From Mesostigma viride (lineage: Eukaryota; Streptophyta; Mesostigmatophyceae; Mesostigmatales; Mesostigmataceae), in NCBI GenBank assembly GCA_009746045.1, contig RPFO01000264.1, positions 184,001 through 248,000 on the forward strand: a stretch of DNA of 64,000 nucleotides, read 5' to 3'. A model generated the notes under the pieces. That model worked only from the letters and a program-made list of their open reading frames with translations, was not told where the DNA came from and ran no database searches. The position numbers and the translations under genes were made by a program. Of this stretch, positions 40,709-51,730 are shown piece after piece (the first letter of the stretch is position 1; the number at the start of each line of letters is the position of its first letter).

Positions 40709-41639
40709 CTCACGCCTCTGTAGGACCCATTCGGAATGCTGGAGATTGATGGGACCCGTTGATATCAAACTGGAAATCTGTTAAGTCGTCGGCGAGATGA
40801 GCAAACATGGCGTTGGCGTTGTCATTCGCCGCGTCCTTGGCGGAGGCTACGTGAATTGCCAGCAACTTGCTAGCGGACGCGGACGAAAGAGTCGCCTTGA
40901 GGGCGTACGTGGACCCGGCGTTAGACTGTTTCGTCGATTGCCACGTCTTCCATCGGAACGGCAAAGTCCCCCCCTCGGCTAGCCTGGATGCAAAAATCTG
41001 ACCAACCGCATCCTCCTGGTGGAACCTATATGTGTCGATCGAGAAATGGACGTTGTCTAGCTGATATCCCGGGGTTGCGGCGTCGGCACCGGGCTTCAAG
41101 ACCCCGGCATCCATGAGCGTGATACGGATCTCGATAGGAGGGAACAGGCTGAGGTCGATAACCCTGGGATCACCGCTCAGAAATCCAAGCCAGTTGTCGA
41201 TTACACCGTCGATGGCGGCACTGCTATCAAGGGTGTCCAGACCAGACCAGCCGGCTGGCGCCTGTGAATTAACGTACCCAGCTCCACCGTGAACCGTCAA
41301 GAGAGTCCAAAACAGTTGAGCATAGTCGTTAATGCTATCGACGGACTGCCCTCCCACAAGGACCTCGAGTCTCTTGATAAGGGAGGAAGTGAAGGGAGGA
41401 AAACCGTATTTACCAGCTGACGACGTGGTCTTTGCTTTGAAATACATGGCGAACGAGTGAAGATCTGCAAAACCGCTTGACGGCAGCCGGACTGCCACCG
41501 CCGACCCTTGCTTGATTCCGTCACTAGCCGAGAGTGTAGAGAGCTGGACGCGGGGCGTCGAATGCTGGCCGAGCGTCTTCACAATGTACTGCATGGACTT
41601 TGGGATGGGACGGTTATACCAAGAGCCGTCAGACGACAT
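40709..41639 (-). pseudogene. PLV major capsid-like protein, N-terminal part (fossil)
   Basis: About 309 residues starting MSSDGSWYNRPIPKSMQYI. The sequence is beta-rich with 'LIKRLEVLVGGQSVDSINDY' and 'IEIRITLMDAGVLKPG', in the style of PLV and virophage double-jelly-roll major capsid proteins, which build the icosahedral shell. It is interrupted at its 3' end by a TTAA-flanked element. Its upstream region has a TTTTTAGATAGGTATA box. Assignment to the capsid family is by pattern and position; a profile search of this piece alone would settle it. Confidence 0.55.
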
Positions 41640-41676
41640 GATGGTATGTATACCTATCTAAAAAGAAAAAAAGTGG

Positions 41677-41961
41677 CTAGTGAAGTAGCTGGCCTAGGAG
41701 AGGATTGGCCGCCTTGTGCGGGTCCACTTTCCTCTCCAGGGATGAAAGAGCGTCTAGTCCAGTTTTTGCGACCTTGTAGGCCGTCCCAAGGACCGGCGAG
41801 CTCTCGATGAGTTTGCTGGGGACGTGGCCCAGAGCTGCATCGGCGGCACCCGCGACGGCTTTCACCATACGCGCGCCCTGGCCCGCTTTCCTGACGGCCT
41901 CCCCCGCGGCATGTCCGATCTTGCGTACAGTGCTCACAACTTTGCCGAAATCAAGCTTCAT
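41677..41961 (-). CDS. PLV small Ala/Lys-rich protein, 94 aa
   Basis: Starts MKLDFGKVVSTVRKIGHAAG. Helical, basic, Ala-rich, with no Cys. It sits just upstream of the capsid-like gene in the same orientation. It could be a minor virion or core protein, which is inference. Confidence 0.5.
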   Translation of the reverse strand: MKLDFGKVVSTVRKIGHAAGEAVRKAGQGARMVKAVAGAADAALGHVPSKLIESSPVLGTAYKVAKTGLDALSSLERKVDPHKAANPLLGQLLH

Positions 41962-42374
41962 CCTTGTCGTTTATAGAATACTGATTGGAAATTCTTCTGG
42001 CTGGCGTGACGCTCTTGTCTAGCGCCATGTATCTCAGGATGCCCCCGATCTTGCGCGCTTCGACCCCCATGGCTTTCTGAGGGGATATCCGGAAGCTCAG
42101 CTGGACCACCCAGTCACTGTACACCTGGATTGCATTGTCATCCTCGTCGCACAAGACGCAGACTTATGTAGCGCGGAGAGTCTCGCAGGTGCTGCCAAAG
42201 TGGAGAGGTTTCCTGCCAAATGATGGGCTCTAGAAATTTGGATAGATTGGGACAACACGCCAACAGGCCGCCGTACACTGTTCCGCGAGACGCCGACACA
42301 ACATTTCCTCTCACAATGTCCGAGTATACAAAAACCGACCTCAGACGGCCGTTTGTGGCGGGTCGGTCGCTCAT
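41951..42374 (-). pseudogene. PLV ORFs, unknown virion-type (fossil)
   Basis: Two short overlapping open frames (41951-42154 and 42138-42374) with beta-type composition, for example 'IQVYSDWVVQLSFRISPQKA' and 'NVVSASRGTVYGGLLACC'. Position between capsid-like and other virion-type ORFs suggests a structural protein. The region is broken. Confidence 0.35.
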
Positions 42375-42392
42375 GACAAGAAGTTGCTCGTT

Positions 42393-42812
42393 TTACTGAT
42401 GAAGGCCTGGTGTTAGTCCTAAGACACGTCCAGCCCCCTCGGTGATCAGGAACTGGAAAGGGCTTGTCGCCATGAAAGCATAGCGGCTGTTTGCCCGGTC
42501 GTATGTGACGGTGAAGTCGCTGTCGATGGCCGCGAGGGCTGTCGCTATGTTGTATCGGTTTTCGATTGTGGTCCACGACCCAATAGGAAGAGATACCGAG
42601 TGTTGCGTCTCCGTGATTGTGACCTGGAATGTATTGTTGTTAGAGTTGATATGGGTTTGCTCGTACGGGATCGTTAAGAGCGTTAATCCCACGTCGTGGT
42701 AGTCTTCCAACAAACCGGCTGGGATGTCCCAAACCGGATCACTGAGACCTCCCCTTGTTCTGTTCTCGGTCCTGAGCGTCAACGTCCTGCACTCCTGCAC
42801 GTACTCCTTCAT
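42393..42812 (-). CDS. PLV virion-type protein, 139 aa
   Basis: Beta-rich with a 'RYNIATALAAIDSDFTVTYD' segment and 'FQFLITEGAGRVLGL' near the end, a pattern I associate with minor structural proteins of PLVs and related viruses. The start at 42812 is 22 bp from the left end of the split-repeat element at 42835, so its promoter has probably been displaced. Confidence 0.45.
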   Translation of the reverse strand: MKEYVQECRTLTLRTENRTRGGLSDPVWDIPAGLLEDYHDVGLTLLTIPYEQTHINSNNNTFQVTITETQHSVSLPIGSWTTIENRYNIATALAAIDSDFTVTYDRANSRYAFMATSPFQFLITEGAGRVLGLTPGLHQ

Positions 42813-42834
42813 TCTCTACCAGCATCTCAGAAAC

Positions 42835-44806
42835 TCGGGGTTCTTTGAACGGAGTTTCTTCTATACGTGAATGCGAGAACAAGAGGCCGCTGGATGAGCG
42901 GCTTATAGGTCGTAGTGTTTTCTCGTAGCTGTTTGGCTAGAGCTTTTGTGATTAGTAGATGCAGTATAGTGCATGGTTGAAAAATGAATTAAATAAAATG
43001 TGCGTTCCGCGCTTGGGTTGATTATACCCGGGCGGAACGGGGCGTGAGGTGCAGTGCCCCTGAAAAGAACAACCTACGCATTATTTAATACTAGCCGTGC
43101 AGATTCGGGATATTCTACCCCCGGTCTGTACGGTTAGCGTCTTACTAGCATCACTGAACATAAGGGTTTAATGACGTCAGTTAGCTAGGGATAAGGGAGA
43201 TTTTGCGACTAAAAGCCGCTCTGGCTGGTTTTGTCGGCCTCTTTCTTTGCTCGTTGTCGTTGCGGCGGCAGCCGCAGCTATGGGTGCTGCGGACTCAGCA
43301 AAATCCCAAAAGCACTGGCTGCACCGGCCACTTGGCCAGTGGTGAGACTTCCAGTTGTTAACCGGCCAGGCGTAGTTCCTCGCCCGGTTAACTAAAAGAA
43401 AAGAAAATGATTACCTCCGGTCCGCACCTTTTCCCCAGCTTGGGGTCTTTGGTGGGCCGGGTGCCGTGACAGGTGCTCAACTGTCGCTTGGTCGGCCCAG
43501 TGCGCGAGCTGGTGCTCCGTACCTGGGGATGCTTGCACCCCGGGTTGGAGCCGGATGGCTGGCACTGGCGCCCCGTGTCTCGGTCCGCGGCCTGAGGCTT
43601 TTTCTTCGGAAATTGCTGCTGGCCAGCAAACTTTGCAATTGCCTTCCGCCGAGGGGGGGGTGGTTGGGGCTGGGGACGGCGATGGGAAAAGCGCCTAAGC
43701 TAGAAATTTTTTCCCCACGCATAGAAACCTCGGGGGGGAATGCGGTCTTGGCTGAACGGACTCTCGTTCAGCCAGGTGCCTGGGGCTGTGGCCTCGGGCA
43801 TCCGGGCTGGCGGGGCCTGGGCTAGGTCCACGTTTTTTCTCGAAGCACCCCGGGTCTATGGGGAGACGGCCATAGCGGTACCGACTCGGGGCCCCAAGAG
43901 GGGTCATGATAGGCTGGCCGTGCGCAATCGCAGTGCAAATGCGCTGGGCCTTTTTGGGCCTGGCCATGCATCCACAGCCGCCGGGCACACGCCTCCCGAT
44001 GTGGGGGGGCTCCCGTTTTGCGGCAGGGCGGTCACTTGTGACAACGAGCAAGGTGGAGTGCGGCTTCAAGGGAAAGCCAGGGCGGGGGTGATTGGGCAAC
44101 GTACTTCATGAAGGGCCTTGAACGGCGTGCCTCCGGGCATGTCAATAGTGTCACATGTATGCTTCCACTTATTGTTTTAATGAAGATGCTGGTTTTTGTG
44201 GGAGCTACGTGGGACATGAATCGGGGTTCTTTGAACGGAGTTTCTTCTATACGTGAATGCGGGAACAAGAGGCCGCTGGATGAGCGGCTTATAGGTCGTA
44301 GTGTTTTCTCGTAGCTGTTTGGCTAGAGCTTTTGTGATTAGTAGATGCAGTATAGTGCATGGTTGAAAAATGAATTAAATAAAATGTGCGTTCCGCGCTT
44401 GGGTTGATTATACCCGGGCGGAACGGGGCGTGAGGTGCAGTGCCCCTGAAAAGAACAACCTACGCATTATTTAATACTAGCCGTGCAGATTCGGGATATT
44501 CTACCCCCGGTCTGTACGGTTAGCGTCTTACTAGCATCACTGAACATAAGGGTTTAATGACGTCAGTTAGCTAGGGATAAGGGAGGTTTTGCGACTAAAA
44601 GCCGCTCTGGCTGGTTTTGTCGGCCTCTTTCTTTGCTCCCCACCCACCCACCCACTCACCCTTGTCTTGGTTGCCTCTAGGGCAACGTACTTCATGAAGG
44701 GCCTTGAACGGCGTGCCTCCGGGCATGTCGATAGTGTCACATGTATGCTTCCACTTATTGTTTTAATGAAGATGCTGGTTTTTGTGGGAGCTACGTGGGA
44801 CATGAA
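42835..44806 (+). mobile_element. non-autonomous split-direct-repeat element in the PLV
   Basis: Blocks occur in the order A1 (42835-43252), internal (43253-44093), B1 (44094-44220), A2 (44221-44638), B2 (44680-44806), the A1-internal-B1-A2-B2 layout on the plus strand. A copies are both 418 bp and nearly identical, so it is young. The internal 0.84 kb has no recognisable coding domain. The A start, read in reverse, carries GAAACTCCGTTCAAAGAA, close to the motif at the ends of the two other split-repeat elements in the window. Confidence 0.8.
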
Positions 44807-44809
44807 AAT

Positions 44810-45016
44810 TTCGTTCTTGCCGTGAATCACTACCTTTCCCTCCACCCCCGCGAGCCCGCGTGCTTTCTTCTTGAGGGCCCTCCTCTCCTTCCCGGTCAAC
44901 GGCTTGCTCCTACAATACAGCATAGCTGCTTCGATGAACTCGTGAGGGGTTTCAGGATAGAGTGTCATCCATTGGGCGATCTGCAGCATCTCGGCGTCGG
45001 AAAACAGACTGTCCAT
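44810..45016 (-). pseudogene. PLV ORF, N-terminal part (fossil)
   Basis: Starts MDSLFSDAEMLQIAQWMTLY at 45016. Helical and then strongly basic (KERRALKKKARG). Runs into the split-repeat element whose right end is 44806. Function unknown. Confidence 0.4.
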
Positions 45017-45046
45017 GTTTTATCATACATCCAGAAGAGATTATTT

Positions 45047-45415
45047 TTAGTCGCTTACATACCCGCTACGTCGCTTTGTTTTGAAAGGCGTCAGGTCTCC
45101 ACTTTTGAGCACCCCCTCCAAATGCTTAGAGTCCTTTTTCTTTACCATAGCTTGCAAGTGCTGATTTAAACCCTGTTGCGTGTTTGATTTCGGTTTAAAG
45201 CCGCAATCGCCGCATTCATAATTAACCCGGTGTGACTTATCACCCCCTTCTATCCGAGCCTGCTCAGGAGGGGCTGGCAGTAAGGCGGGTAAACTGGCAG
45301 GAGGGACGGCTACGGGGATCGCGACCGGGGCGACCGCTGGCGTGTCGGGCTTGGCGTCGTAGGCGGACAGAGGAGGATATACCACAGGTTTCGCGTTCGC
45401 CATGATAGCGGACAT
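45047..45415 (-). CDS. PLV ORF with zinc-finger-like motif, 122 aa
   Basis: Pro/Ala-rich N-terminal half followed by 'YECGDCGFKPKSNTQQGLNQ' with the HLQ that follows, so two Cys and a nearby His could bind zinc as in a C2H2-like finger. Basic C-terminus. Could bind DNA in the virion or act in regulation; this is inference. Confidence 0.45.
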   Translation of the reverse strand: MSAIMANAKPVVYPPLSAYDAKPDTPAVAPVAIPVAVPPASLPALLPAPPEQARIEGGDKSHRVNYECGDCGFKPKSNTQQGLNQHLQAMVKKKDSKHLEGVLKSGDLTPFKTKRRSGYVSD

Positions 45416-45609
45416 ACAGTAAGCATTGAATCTCTGAACCCGCGCGCCTCCGCGATTCTGCCTTTCTTGGCAGGTCGTCGCGCAGGGGTGGAATGGATGA
45501 TGATAGAGTTAGTCATTGTGCTCGTGGTCGGTATTCGGGAGGTCGTGCGGACCTTGCGAATGGTTCTCTTTGTTTTCTTACTTTGCCGTTTTGGCGTCTT
45601 TCGTGGCAT
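45310..45609 (-). CDS. PLV small basic protein
   Basis: Starts MPRKTPKRQSKKTKRTIRKV. About 65 residues are very Lys/Arg/Thr-rich, like a protamine-type packaging protein. The C-terminal part overlaps the neighbouring ORF in another frame, so only the N-terminal part is convincing. Confidence 0.35.
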   Translation of the reverse strand: MPRKTPKRQSKKTKRTIRKVRTTSRIPTTSTMTNSIIIHSTPARRPAKKGRIAEARGFRDSMLTVCPLSWRTRNLWYILLCPPTTPSPTRQRSPRSRSP

Positions 45610-45639
45610 CGTGTGCTTTATAACAGTAGCAAGATCTTT

Positions 45640-46161
45640 TTAAACTGTCCACTGAATTGGGCCAAATATCTCCCCGCTTGCAGGCAATCCGGACTTTGAC
45701 CTGCACTTAAGGGGAGGGTCGATATACACCACTGCACTTCCAGAACCAAACGGCCTGTCCACCCTCAAAATTATCTCGTAGAAGCCGTCAGCCTCATCAC
45801 AGCCTGGCGCGACTCGCCAAGACGGACCGACAAGGAGCCTGCCAGTTGTGCCAGGCCCATAAATGAAATTCACGGCATCTGGCAGAAGTCTGTAGGGGTG
45901 GCCGATGTCCAGAAGGGCGGGCGCACCTTGCGTGAACTGGACCCGGAGATAGAACGCGCTAAGTGTGGTCGGGGACGATATGACAGCCCCGTTTTGATCT
46001 CGAAAGCTCACAGTTCCCTTTGGTCCGAGTTCCCAGAGCTCAGGCTGCATGTAGTCATAGGCCACCGTTCGCATCCCAGTTATCGAGAATGGGATTCTAT
46101 GGGCCTGGCGCTCGTCTGTGTATACGGCCTCGTTAAAATACGACGTCGTGCCTATCTGCAC
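45640..46161 (-). CDS. PLV structural-type protein, 173 aa
   Basis: Starts MQIGTTSYFNEAVYTDERQA. Beta-rich, few charges, with 'GFYEIILRVDRPFGSGSAVV' near the end. No known domain. It abuts the larger ORF upstream (stop at 46163), typical of compact viral operon-like packing. Confidence 0.45.
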   Translation of the reverse strand: MQIGTTSYFNEAVYTDERQAHRIPFSITGMRTVAYDYMQPELWELGPKGTVSFRDQNGAVISSPTTLSAFYLRVQFTQGAPALLDIGHPYRLLPDAVNFIYGPGTTGRLLVGPSWRVAPGCDEADGFYEIILRVDRPFGSGSAVVYIDPPLKCRSKSGLPASGEIFGPIQWTV

Positions 46162-46162
46162 A

Positions 46163-46483
46163 TTACCGTCTCCGTAGAATTTGGCATGCAGTAGACGATT
46201 CCATGTATATGAGGGTGGTGTTTGGGTTGAAATAACCCGTCGGAATAAACGTTGCCGTGAACAAGTGTGTCAGACCTCCGAGGAATGGTGTAAAGGTCGC
46301 TGATAGTTGGATCGACACATTGATCCACGTATCACCTGCTCCGTTTACAGTCGAAGAAGTTGTCAACGTACCTCCGGCCCATTCCGACCCCTTTACAAGG
46401 GCGCTAAACAGGTTAGTGGTACTCAATGACCCTGAGTTGTATTGCAGCGACACCGCAAATCTTTTGGTGTGTGGGAGGTCTGG
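46163..46483 (-). pseudogene. PLV large structural protein, C-terminal part (fossil)
   Basis: Beta-rich, with 'AGDTWINVSIQLSATFTPF' and 'GLTHLFTATFIPTGYF'. It ends at the left border of the Gag-only LTR element (target duplication TCTGG at 46479-46483). The rest of the same gene lies beyond the other border, from 49718. Codons further right come from the LTR and are not viral. Confidence 0.5.
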
Positions 46484-47221
46484 TGTCAAAAGTATAGACC
46501 CAATCTGTCCAATTTTCCACTTAGCCTGAATATTAAAAATTCTGGCTACAGGAGGAAATGGGTAACTGTGAAGACCATGGCTGGAATCAGTAAAATATTG
46601 CGAATTTAATGAAGACAATCCGCTTTTATATTCACCAATATAATCTAGGCTGCGGCCATGGGCGGCCAGCTGCCATAGCTCAGCATAGCAAGGCTTAAAA
46701 GCTAAGGAGCAAGAGGTCACAGCTATATGCTACGTTGCACACAAAGCACAAGTCACGAAACAAGCAATATCCGCCGTTAGATGTCTGGCGGCGCACTGCT
46801 GAGCATCGGATGCATAGAGCACATGCATAACATGCATGCACAAGCTAAAGGACCAAGGTTGCAGCGCCGGCGCCACTATACTCTATCATGTATATCTGAT
46901 TTCTTTCTAGTGGCGCGGCTCATGCTGCTCGGCTCAACTTAGGTGTAAGAATTACATATGCAATCGGCGCGGCGCGACGCCAGGACTAAACGCCACATTG
47001 GTACGCATGGGAAAAATGTCAAAGTCCCCATGCGGTGCATCAAGACTCAGTAAACGAAAAGTGGTACGACTGTCGAACGTCACAGAAAATATAAGTATCG
47101 CGACGGATAGTACACCAAAGTACCGTCGGGGCTGAAAATAAAAGTATCTCGACGGATAGTAAAACAAAGTACCGTCGTAAATTATTTGCTAGCTGCAGGG
47201 CAAAGGCAACTACCTTTGACA
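46484..47221 (-). repeat. LTR (3') of the Gag-only element
   Basis: 738 bp, TGTCAAA...TTTGACA. Bordered on the left by TCTGG. Confidence 0.9.
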
Positions 47222-47471
47222 CACCCCCGTGCCCAAAGTCTAGCATAAACAAAACAAGCAGTCTCCAGTAGGATGTCCAAGAGCTAGCTAGAGGTCACAA
47301 CCCTTATAAGCACCCCCGTGACCGAGAGCATAGCAGGGCAGGTCTATAAGTAACTATCTAGGAGGGTACAGGACACCCCCGGGCCCAGATAAAGTCAGTC
47401 CCGCCTGAAGGCCAGTCTCAGGAAACACAGAAGTAGAGCAGCTCTGGTAAAACACCACAGGTCACAACACG

Positions 47472-48365
47472 TTACACGTGAGTAGTCAAGTCACCCTCCG
47501 CCCCGGTGGTATGAAAACAGGAACCAGGGGGAAGAGGAGGGGCCTCCTGAGTCAGGTTGGCCTTCTCCTGGGCCTGGTCGCGCGGCCGGAGGTGGGGATG
47601 TTTACGGTAGCAGGTCTCGTGTAGGTGACCAGGGCGGCGGCAGTAGGTACACCGCTTCCTGCCACCAGAGGTGGCATACGCTGCACCCTCGGGGGGGGCA
47701 GCCGGGTCCGCGGGCTTGTTGGTAGGTTTAGCAGGTAGGGGCGCAAGCAGGTCGTCGATCTCAAAAACCAAATCCCGGATCTGATGGAGGGTCATGCCAG
47801 GCTGGCGACGGGCAGCCATGGCAGCGCGATGGGCCGTGGAGAGCCCCGCCAACATGCAGTCCTTCCACTCATCCCAGGTGACTGTGACGCCCGCGTCTTC
47901 CAAATCCTGCTTCATCATCATGCCACGGGACCAGTACTTCGGTGCAGTCTCGTTCTGCTGGATGGCAATGCGGTAGAGCTGGCGCTTTTTCTCGAGTTTG
48001 TACGACTCGGTCAGGTATGGCTGACGAATGGTGGACTTCAGATGCTTGTACACAGCGCTGACAGTGGGGGGGTCGACAGTGCGGGCCTCACGGATGGCCT
48101 GCCCCTTAAGGATAGCAAGTAAGGTGGAACGCAGAATCTTATCGGCCGCCATAACGTGCTCCTGGGACAGATCCGCACTGCCGTCCAAAACCCCAAGCAC
48201 TCCCTGAGCATCGCAGGACGACTCCAGGATCGTCTCAAGCTCAACCCAACCAGCAAAGTCGGTACAGGGATCAAAACGCGCCACATTGCGAAGAGACGGC
48301 TGGACGGCTTTGGCACCAACGACAAAAGGATGCTCGCCAGGGTCACGTGCAGCAGCGCGCGACAT
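47472..48365 (-). CDS. Copia-type Gag protein
   Basis: 297 residues. The central region with 'YLTESYKLEKKRQLYRIAIQ' and 'DLEDAGVTVTWDEWKDCMLA' followed by 'GLSTAHRAAM' matches the UBN2/retrotran_gag pattern of Copia Gag. A CCHC zinc knuckle, CTYCRRPGHLHETC, stands at about residues 234-247. Gag forms the particle that packages the RNA. The frame ends shortly after and no polyprotein follows. Confidence 0.85.
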   Translation of the reverse strand: MSRAAARDPGEHPFVVGAKAVQPSLRNVARFDPCTDFAGWVELETILESSCDAQGVLGVLDGSADLSQEHVMAADKILRSTLLAILKGQAIREARTVDPPTVSAVYKHLKSTIRQPYLTESYKLEKKRQLYRIAIQQNETAPKYWSRGMMMKQDLEDAGVTVTWDEWKDCMLAGLSTAHRAAMAARRQPGMTLHQIRDLVFEIDDLLAPLPAKPTNKPADPAAPPEGAAYATSGGRKRCTYCRRPGHLHETCYRKHPHLRPRDQAQEKANLTQEAPPLPPGSCFHTTGAEGDLTTHV

Positions 48366-48594
48366 GGTTCAGCAAAAAAGAGAAGTGGCCCCGCCAATTC
48401 AGCGTCGTAACAGCAGGAAGTAGACAAAGACGGCTAGCACCGTAGTGTCGAAAAGAAAAAAGGAACAGGAACGCGCTACGGCAGCTCACTCAGGGACCAG
48501 ACAAGCAGCAAGACAGCTGCAGTACTAGTCACGTTGGTAGCAAAAAGAGCACGCCAGAATGCGTAAACCAGCTGGTGACAGGAGGAACCGTGGG

Positions 48595-48849
48595 TCAAGA
48601 AGTAGAGGGGTCAGTTATATCCGCACCCTCACGCTGTAAATATTCCAGGTAAGAGCCAATAAGGGTGTTCACCATTAAAAATGCCAGAGGACAATCCGCG
48701 TCTGGAGAGGCATACGTATCCCTTATGATTTCGACAATCCAACGCCTGGCTTGAACTGGATTGATGGCCACAGTGGCCGTTGCCCCTTGGAACTCGAAGG
48801 TTACTGTGACAAGGTTAATTCTAGGGTGATCAGGCCCAGACATAACCAA
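48595..48849 (-). CDS. small ORF upstream of Gag, 84 aa
   Basis: Starts MVMSGPDHPRINLVTVTFEF and ends ITDPSTS. A beta-strand-like start and a helical second half ('ARRWIVEIIRDTYASPDADC'). No family recognised. It lies between the primer site and Gag of a young Gag-only element, so it could be a real accessory product or leader ORF. Confidence 0.35.
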   Translation of the reverse strand: MVMSGPDHPRINLVTVTFEFQGATATVAINPVQARRWIVEIIRDTYASPDADCPLAFLMVNTLIGSYLEYLQREGADITDPSTS

Positions 48850-48974
48850 GTCAAGAAGAAAGAACCAAAAGTAGGGGCCAGCAGCAAAAGTAGGGCCACA
48901 AGGTAGCTGGAGGCCGGCTTAAGACGTACAAGAAGTGGCTATGAAGGCGGAATCGACTTAACAAACCGATACCA

Positions 48975-49712
48975 TGTCAAAAGTATAGACCCAATCTGTC
49001 CAATTTTCCACTTAGCCTGAATATTAAAAATTCTGGCTACAGGAGGAAATGGGTAACTGTGAAGACCATGGCTGGAATCAGTAAAATATTGCGAATTTAA
49101 TGAAGACAATCCGCTTTTATATTCACCAATATAATCTAGGCTGCGGCCATGGGCGGCCAGCTGCCATAGCTCAGCATAGCAAGGCTTAAAAGCTAAGGAG
49201 CAAGAGGTCACAGCTATATGCTACGTTGCACACAAAGCACAAGTCACGAAACAAGCAATATCCGCCGTTAGATGTCTGGCGGCGCACTGCTGAGCATCGG
49301 ATGCATAGAGCACATGCATAACATGCATGCACAAGCTAAAGGACCAAGGTTGCAGCGCCGGCGCCACTATACTCTATCATGTATATCTGATTTCTTTCTA
49401 GTGGCGCGGCTCATGCTGCTCGGCTCAACTTAGGTGTAAGAATTACATATGCAATCGGCGCGGCGCGACGCCAGGACTAAACGCCACATTGGTACGCATG
49501 GGAAAAATGTCAAAGTCCCCATGCGGTGCATCAAGACTCAGTAAACGAAAAGTGGTACGACTGTCGAACGTCACAGAAAATATAAGTATCGCGACGGATA
49601 GTACACCAAAGTACCGTCGGGGCTGAAAATAAAAGTATCTCGACGGATAGTAAAACAAAGTACCGTCGTAAATTATTTGCTAGCTGCAGGGCAAAGGCAA
49701 CTACCTTTGACA
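48975..49712 (-). repeat. LTR (5') of the Gag-only element
   Basis: 738 bp, same sequence as the other LTR by eye. Bordered on the right by TCTGG. The primer-binding site lies immediately left of it. Confidence 0.9.
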
Positions 49713-49717
49713 TCTGG

Positions 49718-51730
49718 CAATATCCCGTATACGGAAACTGGGTACATCATCGGAACGTTCCCGTAGTCGTATGACGGCAACTTGGCAACGGCGTGGATGA
49801 GATTGTCTTTTGTGAGCGCGAGTTCGCGGTAGTACAGGTTCGTCTCGCCGGGGACTAGGGAGGTAGTAACGTAATGACCCATGATCGAGCAAGACAACCC
49901 ACCAGTTCCGCGGTGCGTTAGACGTATCGTGTTCCCAGACGTCGAATAAAGACCAGTCGAGTTTGTCGACGTGATGGAAACAAACTCGGTATTGTTTGTG
50001 TCATCCACCAATTCGCTGACGTTGATGATTGTCTGGTCAGCGCTGTCGAGATAAAACACGATCCTGAGTTGACCAGGTGAGTATGGGGCCACAATTCCTG
50101 TCGGAGAGGACGTGAAAATCCCTCCAACGCTGTTAGATAACTTGGTCATGTTGCTTAGACCCGTTGGCGCCCAGTAGGAGATGTATCGATCCACCAACCC
50201 GTCAGAACGCCTCCTGAACGCCACCCAGAAAGTCGTCTTACTAGCCCACGTCGCATCGAGGGTATACTGGGTTGCAATCTTACGGTTTTGATACAAACCG
50301 ACCTTCCCCTCGGCTTTATTTATGTTGATCCCGCACACTGACCACCAGTTGTCAGCGGCTCCGTTATTCCTCCAGCACACGTGGCCATCCGTGAACGCGG
50401 GGTGGTATTTGCCAGTGAGGTCGTTGTGGTCTGACAAGGAAACGAACGCGCTACCGGACGGCACATTGATCTCTTCGTCTGTGAACACCACACACTTCGA
50501 GGGAGGTGTGGCATCGTTAGCCGCCAGCGCATAAAAACTTGTTGGGCTCGGCGAGTAGTCGTACTGAGTGTGTGATGACTGTGACTGCGTCGTAGAGTCT
50601 CGAGAAAAGTGAAGAAGGCTATAAAAAGTTGTGGATGGACCGTTGACAGTCAGTGTCTCTCCAGTTATGTTCGGAGTGTCGCGAGGACACGAGAAACACG
50701 GGACGACCTGCACCTCTTTCAAGGACGAGTTTGATAGCAGGTGGTTAATGACCCCTGCACCGCTCACGGATCCCTGGCTGACCCCGTCGACCATCACCTC
50801 GAAGCTTGCCGCTGTGTGCTCAACACTGCCCCATCCCGTGTCGTGGTCAGCATGCACTTGGACGCCTATTCTAGCCGGTTTGGTGGTTGAGAAGAACCTG
50901 CTAGGGGATCGGATAGCTGGAACGAGAGGGTCCGTTTTCACGACGCCTATGATCGCGCCTTTTCGTTGTGTCGTGGAGGTCGTTATGGTCCCGTCGTCGT
51001 GTATTGTCACATCAGCCGACAGATATTTCCCGTTGTCCGCCGAAGTCAACGCGCAGGTCACGGCGTCCTCCCCTCGCAGGCCCCCGTCTTCATCCAATTG
51101 AATCCCGCCGTTTGGACTAGTCAGAGAGACCTCGTCAACCTTCCAAGTGATGGGGAGCTTCCTTTGATAGGCTGACGGTGTCGTGTTCTGAATGCCTAAT
51201 CTGACAGCCGGTATCGCCGCATCGCCTATCAAGACCCAGGATTTGTGAGGAGTTGAACTCTCCCAAAACGTCTCGTTCACCTGATCAATCCGCCCAATGT
51301 CCCAGGCCGTCAGAGGGACGTACGTGCGCGTTATGTGGAGATTGTTAGAGAGTCGTTGCATCCTGTTCAGGTCCCTAGTCGTCGCGAACCCGACTTGGGA
51401 GAAACTCATCAGTTTACCAAAGTATGCATGACCGTTGATTCCAAAATGGATTTCGTCCATGTGAGGACCATCTACAGTCTGGCTTGCATTGATTGGATCC
51501 AAAGCTCCAAGAACTTGCACCTGGTACGTGCATTTTCCAGCACTTTCTCCTCCCGTGACCGTGTAGGGAAGAAGAATGCGGATATCCTGGTTGTTCGTGA
51601 CAGTGAACGAAGTTCCAGGAGCAGATGAGATGCCGTCTTCGTATTCAATGGATGGTAAACATCGCGTTAGGGTTTGACAACGTGGTGTATCCAACATCGT
51701 ATCTATCAAACAGCCAGTCAATTTGATCAC
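49718..51730 (-). pseudogene. PLV large structural protein (fossil)
   Basis: About 670 residues, the largest PLV ORF. No transmembrane segment. Beta-rich throughout with repeated Thr/Ser and Asp/Gly turns, for example 'DNWWSVCGININKAEGKVGL' and 'QLRIVFYLDSADQTIIN', the latter in the style of concanavalin-like lectin folds. This suggests a fibre or spike subunit. The LTR element with TCTGG duplication interrupts its 3' end. Confidence 0.5.

Larger units (their letters stand above)
46484..49712 (-). mobile_element. Gag-only LTR retroelement (Copia-like), looks whole
   Basis: Two 738-bp LTRs (46484-47221 and 48975-49712) that look identical by eye, TG...CA ends with TGTCAAA/TTTGACA, and a 5-bp target duplication TCTGG at 46479-46483 and 49713-49717. 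On the minus strand the 5' LTR is followed by TGGTATCGG, a Met-tRNA-type primer site, and the 3' LTR is preceded by a GGGGGTG purine tract. The 1.75-kb interior holds a Gag gene and one small ORF but no protease, integrase or RT. Such Gag-carrying non-autonomous elements are known in plants. Insertion is very recent and interrupts the PLV large structural gene. Confidence 0.9.

Noticed and set aside
43466-44111. ORFs inside the split-repeat element at 42.8-44.8 kb
   Set aside because: Short, low-complexity, open on several frames at once, with no recombinase or RT motif.
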